Of a DNA stretch of 35,083 nt, positions 14,700 through 23,811 are shown piece after piece. Each line of letters begins with the position of its first letter. The first letter of the stretch is position 1. The notes under the pieces are model-generated. The model did no database searches, had not been told where the DNA came from, and saw only the letters and a list, made by a program, of their open reading frames with translations. The stretch is from Clostridia bacterium (lineage in GTDB: Bacteria > Bacillota_A > Clostridia > Christensenellales > UBA1750). The stretch is taken from the NCBI GenBank assembly GCA_017413675.1, contig JAFPSR010000064.1, positions 1-35,083 of the forward strand, given 5' to 3'. The position numbers and the translations under genes are program-made.

Positions 14700-16475
14700 A
14701 TGATCAAAAAGCTGATCCGCCAGATGCTGCCGGCACAGATTTTTTCGGCGCTGACAGTTTCCCTATGCCTGTTGATAGACAGTATCATCACCGGCCGGTT
14801 CCTCGGCACAAAAGCCCTTGCCGCCTATCAGCTCGCCAATCCAATCCTGCTGGTGATCGGGGCAATCGGCAGCATGCTCGCCGCCGGCATCCAGGTGGCC
14901 TGCAGCAGATCCCTGGGACGCGGTTCGCAGGAGGAAACGAATGCCGGGTATTCTTCTTCCATTGTCCTGACCTTCGGGATTTCATTTACGCTCCTCCTCC
15001 TGGTGCTGCTCTTCCGCGGGCCTCTTGCCACAGTCATGGGGGCCGGAACCGAGGGAGAACTGTATGATCAGACAAAGAGTTACCTCGCCGGCTTCATCAT
15101 CGGGGCTCCCGCTTCCATGGGTGCGCTGATCCTGGTTCCGTTTATGCAGATGGCAGGACAGAGCGGGCTTCTGGTCTGCGCAGTCCTGGGAATGACTGTC
15201 ACGGATATCGGGCTGGACCTTCTCAACGTCCTGGTCTTCCACGGCGGTATGTTCGGAATGGGACTGGCCTCTTCCCTGAGCTATTATGTCGCCCTGATTA
15301 TCGGTGCATTTTATTTCCTTTCCAAAAAATGCGTATTCCGTTTTTCCCTGCGTCTCGTCACGGGAAGAAAGATTTCCGAATTGTTCCGCAGCGGGATCCC
15401 CACCGTCTTCAACATGGCCTCTTCCGTTGTATTCATCTTCCTGATGAATAAAATCCTCCTGAGTATCCGGGGGGATGAAGCGGTTACCGCATTTTCCGTC
15501 ATCAATACGATCGGAAATTCCAGCAACTGCATTACAACGGGCGTAGGCGGGGTTTCCCTCACATTGGCCGGCATCTTTTTCAACGAAGAGGACCGCTCCG
15601 GCCTGAAGGAACAGCTCCGGCTCCTGTGCACCCACTCCGTGATCCTCGGACTGGCTGTCGGCATCCTTCTCCTCCTGTTCAGCCCGCTGCTTGCCCGCCT
15701 TTTCATTACCGAACCGGGACCCAGCATGGATATGGCTGTCCTGGGGGTTCGGATCTATGCCGCCGGTTTGATCCCCTGCTGCATCACCGGCATCCTGAAA
15801 AATTATTACCAGGCTACCGGACGTGTGCTTCTGACTGAAGGCATCTCCATAATCGAGTGTGCACTGTTTCCCACCCTGGCGGCCTTTATCCTGGGCCGGG
15901 TATGGGGAACCACCGGAATCTGGCTGTATTTTGTAGCGGCAGAGCTGCTGACTCTGGCATCCATCTCCCTGTACGTTTATCTGAAGACAAAATCCTCTCC
16001 TTTGAAAAGCAATGCCGTATTGCTGCTTGACCGCAGTTTCGGGGTTCCTGCAGAGCGGCTGCTGGAAACGGATATTCATAGAATTGATGAAGTGACCTCC
16101 GTAGCCGAACAGGCAGAACAGTTCTGCCTCACGCATGGGCAGAGCCCGCGCATCAGCAACCATATCGCCCTTTGTGTGGAGGAAATGGCCGGCAACACCA
16201 TACTGCACGGTTTTGTCAAGGACAATAAGCCGCATCACCTGTCCGTCCGCCTTCTGGAGAAGGAAGACCACCTGATCCTCCGCTTCCGGGATGACTGCCG
16301 TGCCTTTGACCCTGTCCATTATGTTCCGAATGAAGGAAAAGATGCCCTGGGGATCCGCCTGGTTCGGGCCATTGCCGAGGATGCTCAATATACCTATTCC
16401 CTGAGCATGAACAACCTGATGCTTCGTCTTCCGGCAGACCGGACGGATTCCGAAGCACAGGAAGAAAAGGGGTAA
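14700..16475 (+). CDS. MATE-family transporter fused to a C-terminal RsbW-like histidine-kinase-type ATPase domain
   Basis: A 591-residue fusion. Residues 1 to about 435 are a MATE (multidrug and toxin extrusion) transporter with roughly twelve membrane segments, normally a Na+ or H+ antiporter. Residues about 455-580 form a GHKL ATPase domain of the anti-sigma-factor/RsbW type: N-box LCVEEMAGNTILHG (Glu495, Asn499), RFRDDCRAFDP (Asp531-Asp532) where the ATP-contacting Asp sits, and DALGIRLVRAIAEDAQY as the glycine box. The classic DxGxG glycines are absent, so catalysis is uncertain though ATP binding is plausible. I chose ATG at 14700 since GGAGG lies upstream, although 12 nt away; an in-frame ATG at 14670 has no binding site. 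A YcxB-like gene starts 6 nt later. Substrate unknown. Confidence 0.88.
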   Translation: MIKKLIRQMLPAQIFSALTVSLCLLIDSIITGRFLGTKALAAYQLANPILLVIGAIGSMLAAGIQVACSRSLGRGSQEETNAGYSSSIVLTFGISFTLLLLVLLFRGPLATVMGAGTEGELYDQTKSYLAGFIIGAPASMGALILVPFMQMAGQSGLLVCAVLGMTVTDIGLDLLNVLVFHGGMFGMGLASSLSYYVALIIGAFYFLSKKCVFRFSLRLVTGRKISELFRSGIPTVFNMASSVVFIFLMNKILLSIRGDEAVTAFSVINTIGNSSNCITTGVGGVSLTLAGIFFNEEDRSGLKEQLRLLCTHSVILGLAVGILLLLFSPLLARLFITEPGPSMDMAVLGVRIYAAGLIPCCITGILKNYYQATGRVLLTEGISIIECALFPTLAAFILGRVWGTTGIWLYFVAAELLTLASISLYVYLKTKSSPLKSNAVLLLDRSFGVPAERLLETDIHRIDEVTSVAEQAEQFCLTHGQSPRISNHIALCVEEMAGNTILHGFVKDNKPHHLSVRLLEKEDHLILRFRDDCRAFDPVHYVPNEGKDALGIRLVRAIAEDAQYTYSLSMNNLMLRLPADRTDSEAQEEKG

Positions 16476-16481
16476 AGCGGG

Positions 16482-17018
16482 ATGCCTGACGAAAAGGCCT
16501 TATTTATCAATGAAACAATGCCTGACGGGAAACTGTATGAACAGTTCTACCGCAGGCTGATGTTTAAAAGGAATCGGGAAGCCCTGATCCTTGCCCTGAT
16601 TCTTTTTCTCCTTCTGCTGGTTCTTGTGCTTCCCCGTGCACTGGCCGGGCGTCCCCCGCTGGACACGGGAAACCTTCTGCCTTTTTTGATTATTCTGTTT
16701 TCCGGCATGCTCCTTCTTTTCGCCTTTTCCGGCCTGCCGGCAATCCTCAGCCGGAAAATCATGAAGAAGCAAAGGGAAGTCTCCGGCGGTCTGCCGGTTC
16801 TTCTGGAGACGGAGTTTTTCACGGATCATGCCGTGTTCCGCAGTTCCATCGGCAATAAAACCACTGATTTCCCGTATTCGGATTTCCTGCGCATGACAGA
16901 AACAGAAGACCTGTTCCTTGTGCAGACCAAAAACAAACAGACGCTCCTGTTTTCCAAATCCGGGTTTTCCCACGGGGATCCGGATTCATTCCGGGATTTC
17001 CTCTCCGAAAAAATCTGA
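16482..17018 (+). CDS. YcxB-like two-pass membrane protein
   Basis: A 178-residue protein with a short N-terminus, two adjacent membrane segments (about 35-53 and 66-85) and a cytosolic C-terminal domain. The C-terminal part, VLLETEFFTDHAVFRSSIG, then FPYSDFLRMTETEDLFLVQT and a closing LLFSKSGFSHGD, follows the pattern of the YcxB family, whose soluble part resembles a PH-like fold. Function in this family is unknown. The gene begins 6 nt after the MATE-ATPase fusion with AAGGGG upstream, so it is probably co-expressed and could interact with that transporter; that is inference from position only. Confidence 0.78.
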   Translation: MPDEKALFINETMPDGKLYEQFYRRLMFKRNREALILALILFLLLLVLVLPRALAGRPPLDTGNLLPFLIILFSGMLLLFAFSGLPAILSRKIMKKQREVSGGLPVLLETEFFTDHAVFRSSIGNKTTDFPYSDFLRMTETEDLFLVQTKNKQTLLFSKSGFSHGDPDSFRDFLSEKI

Positions 17019-17049
17019 ACTATGTCCATTCCCGCAAAGGAGTCCATTT

Positions 17050-19704
17050 ATGCGCACACTGATCGTGATTGACGGAAACAGCCTGATGTACCGTGCTTTT
17101 TATGCCCTGCCGCTTCTGACCCACGGGGACACCTATACCAATGCGGTATACGGCTTTCTGAACATGCTGTGGCGCATGGCAAAGGATTACCGTCCGACAC
17201 ATCTTGCTGTGGCACTGGATATGCACGGTCCCACATTCCGTCATGCCAAATTTGCCGATTACAAGGGCGGCCGCAAGGCTACCCCGGAAGAACTCCGGCC
17301 CCAGTTTGACCTGCTCCGCCAACTGCTGACCGATATGGGGATTACCTTCTGCCAGCTCAGTCCCTATGAAGCGGACGACATTCTGGGTACGTTGTCACGC
17401 GAAGCAGAAGAAGCCGGGGACCAGACTTATCTGGTTACCGGGGATAAAGATGCCCTGCAGCTGGTAGATACACACACCACAGTTCTTTTCACCCGGAAAG
17501 GATTAAGCCAGGTGGATGTCATGACCCCGGAAAGCATGCCGGAATTGTACGGGGTTGGAGCTGACCTGGTTACAGACCTGAAAGGCCTGATGGGGGACTC
17601 CTCGGACAATCTGCCCGGTGTACCGGGTATCGGGGAAAAAACCGCACTGAAGCTGCTTGCGGAGTACGGGTCTCTCCGCGGGATTTATGACAACCTGGAT
17701 TCGATCAAGGGAAAACTGAAGGAGAAGCTGGAAACCGGCAAGGAAAGTGCTTTCCTGTGCCAGGAAATCGCAACCATTGACCGTCATGTCCCTCTGGATA
17801 CCCACGTGGAGGATTGCGTCCTCCCACCGCTGGATACCGCGAAAAACCTTCAGGTCCTTCGTACCTATGGGTTTGAGACACTTTCCAAACGTGTTGAAAA
17901 AGCGCTCCAGGAGAATGGCACAGAACCGGTTCCGGAAGCTCTGGCTACCGAAAATGCGGAACATGTATTCACGGAACCTTTTTCCGTTTCCGATCCTTCA
18001 TCCTCCCTTCCTTTCTCCGCCGTTCCCGTCTGGAAGGAAGAATCTGTCATCACGGATCCGGGAACGCTGTCTGCGCTTCTTGGAGATAAAGCAGGAATGA
18101 AAGCCGCCCTTTCCGGAAGCCATGACGCCTTTTCCCTGGCATTTGAGGACGGAACAGTCCTTTCCCTGCCTTTGAAAATCGACCTCCTGTCGGAAGGGTT
18201 CGATCCTGCAGATCTTTTTTCCCTGCTCAGGCCTGTCCTGCAGGGCAGCGCTCCCCTTCTGCTGCTGGATGTCAAAGCCTGGAGACATTCCGCCGGGAAC
18301 GCCGGTCTTTCCATCAAGGCTCCCTGCCAGGATGTTTCCCTCATGGCTTACCTGAACAACAGCCTTCGTACAGATTATTCCCTCTCTTCCCTGAAGGAAG
18401 AAATGCAGATCACGATCGGGAATGACGCCGCAGCTTTATGGGAACTGGGAATCCGGCATGCCGTTCAGATGCGGGAAAACGGGGTACTGTCCCTGTATCA
18501 GACAATCGAGCTCCCTCTGGAAAAAGTTCTCTTTTCCATGGAACAGGAGGGATTCCATCTGGATTCCGCTACCCTCAGTGCCCTGGGAAAAGATATGGCC
18601 GGGCAGATTTCCCGTCTGGCCGAAGAAATCTACGCTCTCGCCGGTGAAGAGTTCAACATCCTCTCTCCCAAGCAGCTGGGAATGATCCTGTTTGAAAAAC
18701 TCGGTCTCCCGGCCGGCCGTAAAACCCGTACCGGGTATTCCACCGATGCAGATACGTTGGAAGCGCTTTCCGAATCCCATCCCATTGCCGATAAAATTCT
18801 GGAATACCGGACACTGACCAAGCTGAAGTCCACCTATATCGATGCCCTCCCTCCCATGATGGATAAAGAAGGGTTTATCCATACGACTTTCAAACAGACC
18901 GTCACCTCGACCGGCAGGATTTCCTCTGCAGATCCCAACCTGCAGAACATCCCGGTCCGTTCCTCCCTGGGACGCGAAATCCGGAAAGCCTTTATTCCCC
19001 GTGACCGGGAGCATATCCTGCTGGATGCTGACTATTCCCAGATTGAGCTCCGTGTTCTGGCACATATGTCCGGGGACCCTGCCATGTGTGACGCATTCCT
19101 GTCCGGACAGGATATTCATACCCGGACCGCTTCCGAAGTATTCGGGGTGCCGATGCAGGATGTTACCCCGGAACTGCGTGCCCGTGCCAAAGCAGTCAAT
19201 TTCGGCATTGTCTATGGGATCTCCGATTTCGGGCTGTCCCGGAACAGCGGCATCAGCCGCCGGGAAGCACACGACTTCATCCGGCGTTATTTCGAACGTT
19301 ATCCGGATGTAAGGCGTTATATGGATACCTGCATCGCTACAGGGCAGACGCAGGGATATGTGCAGACACTTTTCGGACGCCGCCGTCCCCTGCCGGAAAT
19401 GGAATCTTCCAACCGTGTACGCCGTGCCTTCGGGGAACGCGTGGCTATGAATACCCCCATTCAGGGAACCGCTGCCGATATCATCAAGATTGCCATGGTT
19501 CGTGTTTATGACGCCTTGCAAAAAGGCGGTTATCAGGCACGACTGATCCTGCAGGTACACGATGAACTGCTCATTGATTGTCCCTTGTCCGAGGCAGATG
19601 CTGTCAGCGAGCTCCTCCGGACAACCATGGAAAACGCAATTGCACTGAAAGTCCCCCTGGAGGCTTCCGTACAAAGAGGAGATACCTGGTATGCAGCCAA
19701 ATAA
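17050..19704 (+). CDS. polA: DNA polymerase I
   Basis: Repair and Okazaki-fragment-processing polymerase of 884 residues. The N-terminal 5' nuclease (1 to about 290) opens with LIVIDGNSLMYRAFYALP and has YEADDILGTL, VTGDKDALQLV and LMGDSSDNLPGVPGIGEKTA. The middle 3'-5' exonuclease-like domain (about 310-475) lacks the D-x-E metal motif, so proofreading is probably lost, as in many Bacillota. The polymerase domain has motif A LDADYSQIELR (Asp659, Asp661), motif B RAKAVNFGIVYG (Arg712) and motif C VHDE (His837-Glu839). I chose ATG at 17050 because AAAGGAG precedes it and the family N-terminus starts there; the longer frame overlaps the YcxB-like gene. The dephospho-CoA kinase gene begins inside its last 14 bases. 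Confidence 0.97.
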   Translation: MRTLIVIDGNSLMYRAFYALPLLTHGDTYTNAVYGFLNMLWRMAKDYRPTHLAVALDMHGPTFRHAKFADYKGGRKATPEELRPQFDLLRQLLTDMGITFCQLSPYEADDILGTLSREAEEAGDQTYLVTGDKDALQLVDTHTTVLFTRKGLSQVDVMTPESMPELYGVGADLVTDLKGLMGDSSDNLPGVPGIGEKTALKLLAEYGSLRGIYDNLDSIKGKLKEKLETGKESAFLCQEIATIDRHVPLDTHVEDCVLPPLDTAKNLQVLRTYGFETLSKRVEKALQENGTEPVPEALATENAEHVFTEPFSVSDPSSSLPFSAVPVWKEESVITDPGTLSALLGDKAGMKAALSGSHDAFSLAFEDGTVLSLPLKIDLLSEGFDPADLFSLLRPVLQGSAPLLLLDVKAWRHSAGNAGLSIKAPCQDVSLMAYLNNSLRTDYSLSSLKEEMQITIGNDAAALWELGIRHAVQMRENGVLSLYQTIELPLEKVLFSMEQEGFHLDSATLSALGKDMAGQISRLAEEIYALAGEEFNILSPKQLGMILFEKLGLPAGRKTRTGYSTDADTLEALSESHPIADKILEYRTLTKLKSTYIDALPPMMDKEGFIHTTFKQTVTSTGRISSADPNLQNIPVRSSLGREIRKAFIPRDREHILLDADYSQIELRVLAHMSGDPAMCDAFLSGQDIHTRTASEVFGVPMQDVTPELRARAKAVNFGIVYGISDFGLSRNSGISRREAHDFIRRYFERYPDVRRYMDTCIATGQTQGYVQTLFGRRRPLPEMESSNRVRRAFGERVAMNTPIQGTAADIIKIAMVRVYDALQKGGYQARLILQVHDELLIDCPLSEADAVSELLRTTMENAIALKVPLEASVQRGDTWYAAK

Positions 19705-20323
19705 CGGATACATTATCGGGCTGACCGGGACTATCGGTTCCGGAAAAAGCACGGTTTCTGCCTATCTTCGGGAGCAGGGCGTACGAATCGCCGATGCCGA
19801 CGCCATTTCCCGTACCACCCTGCAGAAGGGAGAAGAAGGCTATTCCCGGTGCGTGGACCTGTTCGGGCTTTCCATCCTGCTTCCCGACGGGGAAATCAAC
19901 CGGAAAAAGCTGGCCGCAATTGTTTTCTCGGATGAGGAGGCCCGCGGAAAGCTGAACGGGATCGTCCATCCCCTTGTCCTTGCCGAAATGCAAAGACAAA
20001 CGCAAAGCGCTTTCCTTGAAGGGGAGCCTCTGGTCATCTGGGATGTACCGCTGCTGTTTGAAAGTGGAATGCATATTCTCTGCACGGAAACCTGGCTGGT
20101 TTACTGTACGGAAGAGACCAGCATCCGGCGTTTGCTTCTCCGGGACGGCATGACCCGGGAAGAAGCCATACGCAGAATCCGCAGCCAGATGGATACGGAA
20201 ACGAAAATGAAACTTGCTGACCGGCTCCTGCCCAATGACGGTACGCTCTGTCAGTTATACAGCCGCTGCCGTTTTCTGTGGCAGGAAGCGCTCCTTAGAA
20301 TCAAATCAGGAATCGGACAGTAA
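19691..20323 (+). CDS. coaE: Dephospho-CoA kinase
   Basis: Phosphorylates the 3'-OH of dephospho-CoA, the final step of coenzyme A synthesis, in the cytoplasm. The 210-residue product has the P-loop GTIGSGKST (13-21), the conserved DADAISR segment, and the lid region RLLLRDGMTREEAIRRI with RSQM after it, all typical of CoaE. Its ATG lies inside polA, overlapping 14 bases in another frame, with AAAGAGGAG upstream, so translational coupling to polA is likely. A polA-coaE neighbourhood is common in Bacillota, although the DNA glycosylase gene often between them is absent here. The lytic transglycosylase gene starts 19 nt after its stop. Confidence 0.95.
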   Translation: MQPNNGYIIGLTGTIGSGKSTVSAYLREQGVRIADADAISRTTLQKGEEGYSRCVDLFGLSILLPDGEINRKKLAAIVFSDEEARGKLNGIVHPLVLAEMQRQTQSAFLEGEPLVIWDVPLLFESGMHILCTETWLVYCTEETSIRRLLLRDGMTREEAIRRIRSQMDTETKMKLADRLLPNDGTLCQLYSRCRFLWQEALLRIKSGIGQ

Positions 20324-20342
20324 CCATGAAAGGGGAAAAGCT

Positions 20343-20996
20343 ATGTCCGGGAAGAAAAAGAAGCGAAGAAGAAACAGACATTTATCCCGGGGATGGAAAA
20401 TCTTTCTGCTTCTCCTGGCCGGATCCCTCCTGCTTTCGGCCTTTATCTTCTCGATTCTCCGCTGGAACAGTATTGAGCGGGACAAACGCATGAAAAGGAA
20501 TTACCCCCTCTTATATCAGCAGGATCTTCTTGCCGTCAGTGAAAAAAACGGCTTGGATCCCTACCTTGTTGCTGCTGTCATTCATACAGAAAGCACCTTC
20601 CGCAAGGACGCCGTCAGCCCTGTCGGTGCCGTAGGCTTGATGCAGATTCTCCCGGATACCGGCGCATGGCTCTGGACCAAATTCTCCTTTCCCGAATCCT
20701 ATGATCCTGCTGTCCTTACCGATCCCAGAACCAATATGGAACTCGGCTGCTGGTATCTTCGTTACCTTCTGAACCGATATGACGGCCATCTGACAGAAGC
20801 CCTGACGGCCTATAATGCCGGCCAGGGCACTGTGGATAAATGGCTTCAGGATGATCAATATTCCCAGGATGGGAAAACCCTGTCCGTAATTCCCGGAAAC
20901 AATGCCGCATCCTATGCGGGAAAGGTTTTATCCGCTTATGAGATCTACCAAACATATTATCAGGATATTCTTGGCCCTGTGCCTGTTCCTGACTAG
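20343..20996 (+). CDS. Membrane-anchored lytic transglycosylase (SLT domain)
   Basis: Cleaves the MurNAc-GlcNAc bond of peptidoglycan with 1,6-anhydro product formation. The 217-residue product has a strongly basic N-terminus (KKKKRRRNR), one membrane segment (about 23-44), and an extracellular SLT domain (about 60-205). The catalytic Glu83 lies in AAVIHTESTFRKDAVSPVGA, followed by the family signatures GLMQILP and ALTAYNAGQGTVDKW. I chose ATG at 20343 behind AAAGGGGAAAAG; the longer frame runs back into coaE. The gene pattern coaE-SLT is common in Clostridia. The next gene begins inside its last 59 bases. Confidence 0.93.
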   Translation: MSGKKKKRRRNRHLSRGWKIFLLLLAGSLLLSAFIFSILRWNSIERDKRMKRNYPLLYQQDLLAVSEKNGLDPYLVAAVIHTESTFRKDAVSPVGAVGLMQILPDTGAWLWTKFSFPESYDPAVLTDPRTNMELGCWYLRYLLNRYDGHLTEALTAYNAGQGTVDKWLQDDQYSQDGKTLSVIPGNNAASYAGKVLSAYEIYQTYYQDILGPVPVPD

Positions 20997-22779
20997 TATT
21001 CTGACCGCTTGCCGGAATTCTTCCGACATTTGGAACGATGCCTCTTCTCTGCCTACTCCTACTCCCGTAAAGGTTTTGTCCGACCAAATTACCATGATCC
21101 TGCACGATGATCAAAGCAGCTATGATCCAACCCTGAAAGTCGGGGAAGAAATGCAGGGTCTGCTTTCCCTGTCCATTGAATCTCTCTTCTCTCTGGATGA
21201 CCAGCAGCGTCCGACTCCTTCTCTCTGTGTGGATTATCAGACAACAGAAGAAAGCATGGAATGGACCTTCCGGATCCGGCAGGATATCCGCTTCCACGAC
21301 GGGACTCCGCTCACCGCCAAGCAGATTGTATCCTGTCTGGAAGAACTGCAGGAATCAGATGCCTGGAACTGGATCTTCCGTTACATTGCTTCATATGAAG
21401 CAGAGGAAGAATATGTGCTGAAAATCCGCGCACACGAAGGATATAACGGATATCCCCTGCTCTATGCCATGACATTTCCCGTTTACCTGCGCGGAGACCA
21501 TATCTACGGAACCGGGCCCTACCGTCTGGTAGAATATGTGAAGGGGTCCCGGATGATTCTGGAACGGAACGATAACTGGTGGCGGCTCCTGCCGACAATC
21601 CGGCGGATTACTGCCCTGGTGATTTCCGATTTTAACCGTGCCCAGAATTACCTGTCCGAGGGGCATGCACAGCTGGCCTATCAAAGTGAGATCGTATTTA
21701 CCGGCCCGAAAACCAACGCTCTGCATTCCCGGGCTTATCTGACCTCCGAAATGGAATATCTGAGCATCAACACACGGTCTTCCGTGCTGTCTTCTCTGGC
21801 TATGCGAAAAGCCATTGCTTACATTCTGAACCGCGATGATCTGATCTCCACCGTTTATCAGGGCCAGGCAGTCGGTATTCAAGCCCCGGTTGCCCCGGAC
21901 AGCTTTGCCGGCACCGGTCTCCAGTTCAGTTACGACCGCAATTCCGCTTCTGCCCAGTACCTGTTCAACTTGTCCGGGTGGGTGGACGCGGACCGTGACG
22001 GGCTTCTGGAAAAACCGATCCCCGGCTGGACTCCGCCCCCTGCCCAGCCCGCAACCCCTTCCCCGGCACCAACTCCGGATCCTACACCATCCCCTGTCCC
22101 AACCGAGGTTCCTCCGGATCAGACACCCGGACCTACCCCTACACCGTCCCCCACGCCCCGTACCGGGGATCCGCAGCGGGGAGATGAAGACTATTATCCG
22201 TTTATTTATGACGGGACGAACATCCCCGAACGTCTTTGGGGAATCCTGGCCCCCGACGCTTTGACAGACAATAAAAAGAAAGCCCCGGACGGATATGAGC
22301 GCCTCCATCTGACCCTGGTCACATCTGCTGACAACGTTTTACGAAGGGCATGTGCACTGCGGATCAGCGAACAATGGAATCGGATCGGCATAGAAGTGGA
22401 AGTAGTGCCTCTCGAAAAGCAGAAGCTCGAGCTTCGCCTGCAGGAAGGTGATTATGACCTCGCCCTGCTGGGATGGGATCTGTCTGTGGACAATAACCTG
22501 CGGCCGCTCCTTCACTCAGAAGGCAATTCCAACCATGCCGTCTACCACAGCAATACCATGGACTCCCTCCTGGATAAGGCACGTACCGCGCAGACTGAGA
22601 GCAGCTATGCAAAAGCAATGAATGATATCTATACACAGTGCCTGAAAGATCTGCCCATTCTGCCCTTGTTCTTCCTGACACATAAAATGGAATATTCCGA
22701 TCGGCTGGATAATATTCCGGCTGTTCGTCAAAACAACCTGTTCCGCAACATCAATCAGTGGACGGTTACCCTGCAATAG
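20938..22779 (+). CDS. Family 5 solute-binding lipoprotein (peptide/nickel type) with Pro/Thr-rich insert
   Basis: An extracellular lipoprotein of 613 residues that should capture peptides or another ligand for an ABC importer. The signal peptide ends in ILTAC (Cys25). The family 5 binding fold shows LSIESLFSLDDQQRPTPSL, then WTFRIRQDIRFHDGTPLTA, YLSINTRSSVLSSLAMRKAI, and near the end YDLALLGWDLS with LPILPLFF. Residues 366-407 are a low-complexity run of Pro, Thr and Ser with a few Ala, Asp and Gly, inside a roughly 90-residue insert just after the DADRDGLLE motif; another PTPTP lies after the signal. No permease or ATPase genes are adjacent, so the partner transporter is elsewhere or it may have another role. 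I chose ATG at 20938, with AAAGG 13 nt before it; it overlaps the transglycosylase gene by 59 bases. Confidence 0.88.
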   Translation: MRSTKHIIRIFLALCLFLTSILTACRNSSDIWNDASSLPTPTPVKVLSDQITMILHDDQSSYDPTLKVGEEMQGLLSLSIESLFSLDDQQRPTPSLCVDYQTTEESMEWTFRIRQDIRFHDGTPLTAKQIVSCLEELQESDAWNWIFRYIASYEAEEEYVLKIRAHEGYNGYPLLYAMTFPVYLRGDHIYGTGPYRLVEYVKGSRMILERNDNWWRLLPTIRRITALVISDFNRAQNYLSEGHAQLAYQSEIVFTGPKTNALHSRAYLTSEMEYLSINTRSSVLSSLAMRKAIAYILNRDDLISTVYQGQAVGIQAPVAPDSFAGTGLQFSYDRNSASAQYLFNLSGWVDADRDGLLEKPIPGWTPPPAQPATPSPAPTPDPTPSPVPTEVPPDQTPGPTPTPSPTPRTGDPQRGDEDYYPFIYDGTNIPERLWGILAPDALTDNKKKAPDGYERLHLTLVTSADNVLRRACALRISEQWNRIGIEVEVVPLEKQKLELRLQEGDYDLALLGWDLSVDNNLRPLLHSEGNSNHAVYHSNTMDSLLDKARTAQTESSYAKAMNDIYTQCLKDLPILPLFFLTHKMEYSDRLDNIPAVRQNNLFRNINQWTVTLQ

Positions 22780-22829
22780 TATCCGGTCTGAAAAGTCCGG
22801 AAAAATATAAACAGTAAAGGAGCCTGAAA

Positions 22830-23675
22830 ATGTCTCACATTCTAGATCTGAAAACCGGTTTGTCCTGCTCCGCGTTCGGAAAGATCGACGAGGAAGTCAT
22901 GACTTCCTATGCCAAAGCCGGTATCCAATGCTGCGAAGTCTCCCTGGCCAACGAACAGTATGATTCTCTGGATTGGAATGCATTACGCAAAGCTTCCGAA
23001 AATACCGGCGTAGAATTGTGGAGTGTACATCTCCCCTTCAGCTATACGATCAATCTGGCACATCCGGAAGCCAGTTTCCGCCATGAATCCATGGAGCTGT
23101 TCCTTCGTATCCTGGATGAAGCTGCCAATGCCGGGGTTCATCATGCTGTCGTTCATCCCAGCAGTGAACCGATTTCCGATGATATTCGTCCTTCCCTTAT
23201 GGAATACAGTGTGGAGAATTGCGCCGTTCTTGCCCGACAGGCTGCCCTGCGCGATATGGTCATCTGTGTGGAGGATCTGCCGCGTACCTGTCTGGGAAAC
23301 TGCTCCGAAGAAATGAAGGAACTGATCAGCGGCGATCCTGCTTTGCGAATCTGTTTTGATGTCAACCATCTTCTGAAAGAATCCCATAAATCCTTTGTGG
23401 ATGCTGTTGGGGATAAAATCGTCACCCTTCACCTAAGCGACTATGATTTTCTGGACGAGAAACACCTTCTCCCGGGAGAAGGAAAGATCAACTGGTATGA
23501 ATTGGCAGACCTTCTTGAACAAATCGATTACAAAGGCCCCTTCCTGTTTGAGTGCGGATTCCTCTCCGTCGGCAGAAGAAGTGCCCTTCCGACCTACACG
23601 CCTGAAGTCTATAGAACCATTCAGAACCAGATCGGAAAACGTATCCCATTAACAGGATGGAAAACTGCCGAATAG
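22830..23675 (+). CDS. Sugar phosphate isomerase/epimerase-like TIM barrel protein
   Basis: A 281-residue TIM barrel of the xylose-isomerase/endonuclease IV superfamily. Metal-binding positions are visible in order: His in WSVHLPF, His in HHAVVHPS, Glu in VICVEDLPR, Asp and His in CFDVNHLL, HLSDYDFLDEKHLLPGEG, and Glu in FLFECGF. The HLSDxD-PGEG signature is typical of this superfamily, whose members isomerise or epimerise sugars or act on inositol; the substrate cannot be named. ATG follows AAAGGAG. It starts 50 nt after the solute-binding protein gene, so the pair may share a transcript. A second, different protein of this superfamily is encoded at 32721-33584. Confidence 0.88.
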   Translation: MSHILDLKTGLSCSAFGKIDEEVMTSYAKAGIQCCEVSLANEQYDSLDWNALRKASENTGVELWSVHLPFSYTINLAHPEASFRHESMELFLRILDEAANAGVHHAVVHPSSEPISDDIRPSLMEYSVENCAVLARQAALRDMVICVEDLPRTCLGNCSEEMKELISGDPALRICFDVNHLLKESHKSFVDAVGDKIVTLHLSDYDFLDEKHLLPGEGKINWYELADLLEQIDYKGPFLFECGFLSVGRRSALPTYTPEVYRTIQNQIGKRIPLTGWKTAE

Positions 23676-23719
23676 AACCCAAATATCTTCTTGGGGTTAG
23701 AGATAGTACTTCTTGAATA

Positions 23720-23767
23720 AGAGCCATTGAAGTTCCGGGTGTCCCGAAACTCCAATGGCTCTCTTTG
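23720..23767 (+). terminator. Hairpin terminator after the TIM barrel gene
   Basis: A 20-bp stem with two mismatches (23720-23739 with 23743-23762) has a 3-nt loop and is followed by CTTTG. The U-tract is weak, but the stem is long and lies 45 nt after the stop, at the end of the 9-kb plus-strand run. Confidence 0.65.
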
Positions 23768-23811
23768 ATATATCTATTAGCCGCTCCTCAGCAACCCGAA
23801 ATTCGGATTTG

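Noticed and set aside
14982..16388. Open frame of 468 codons on the minus strand
   Set aside because: Antisense to the MATE-ATPase gene; Gln/His/Asp-rich shadow composition.
18436..19752. Open frame of 438 codons on the minus strand
   Set aside because: Antisense to polA, without a ribosome binding site or motif.
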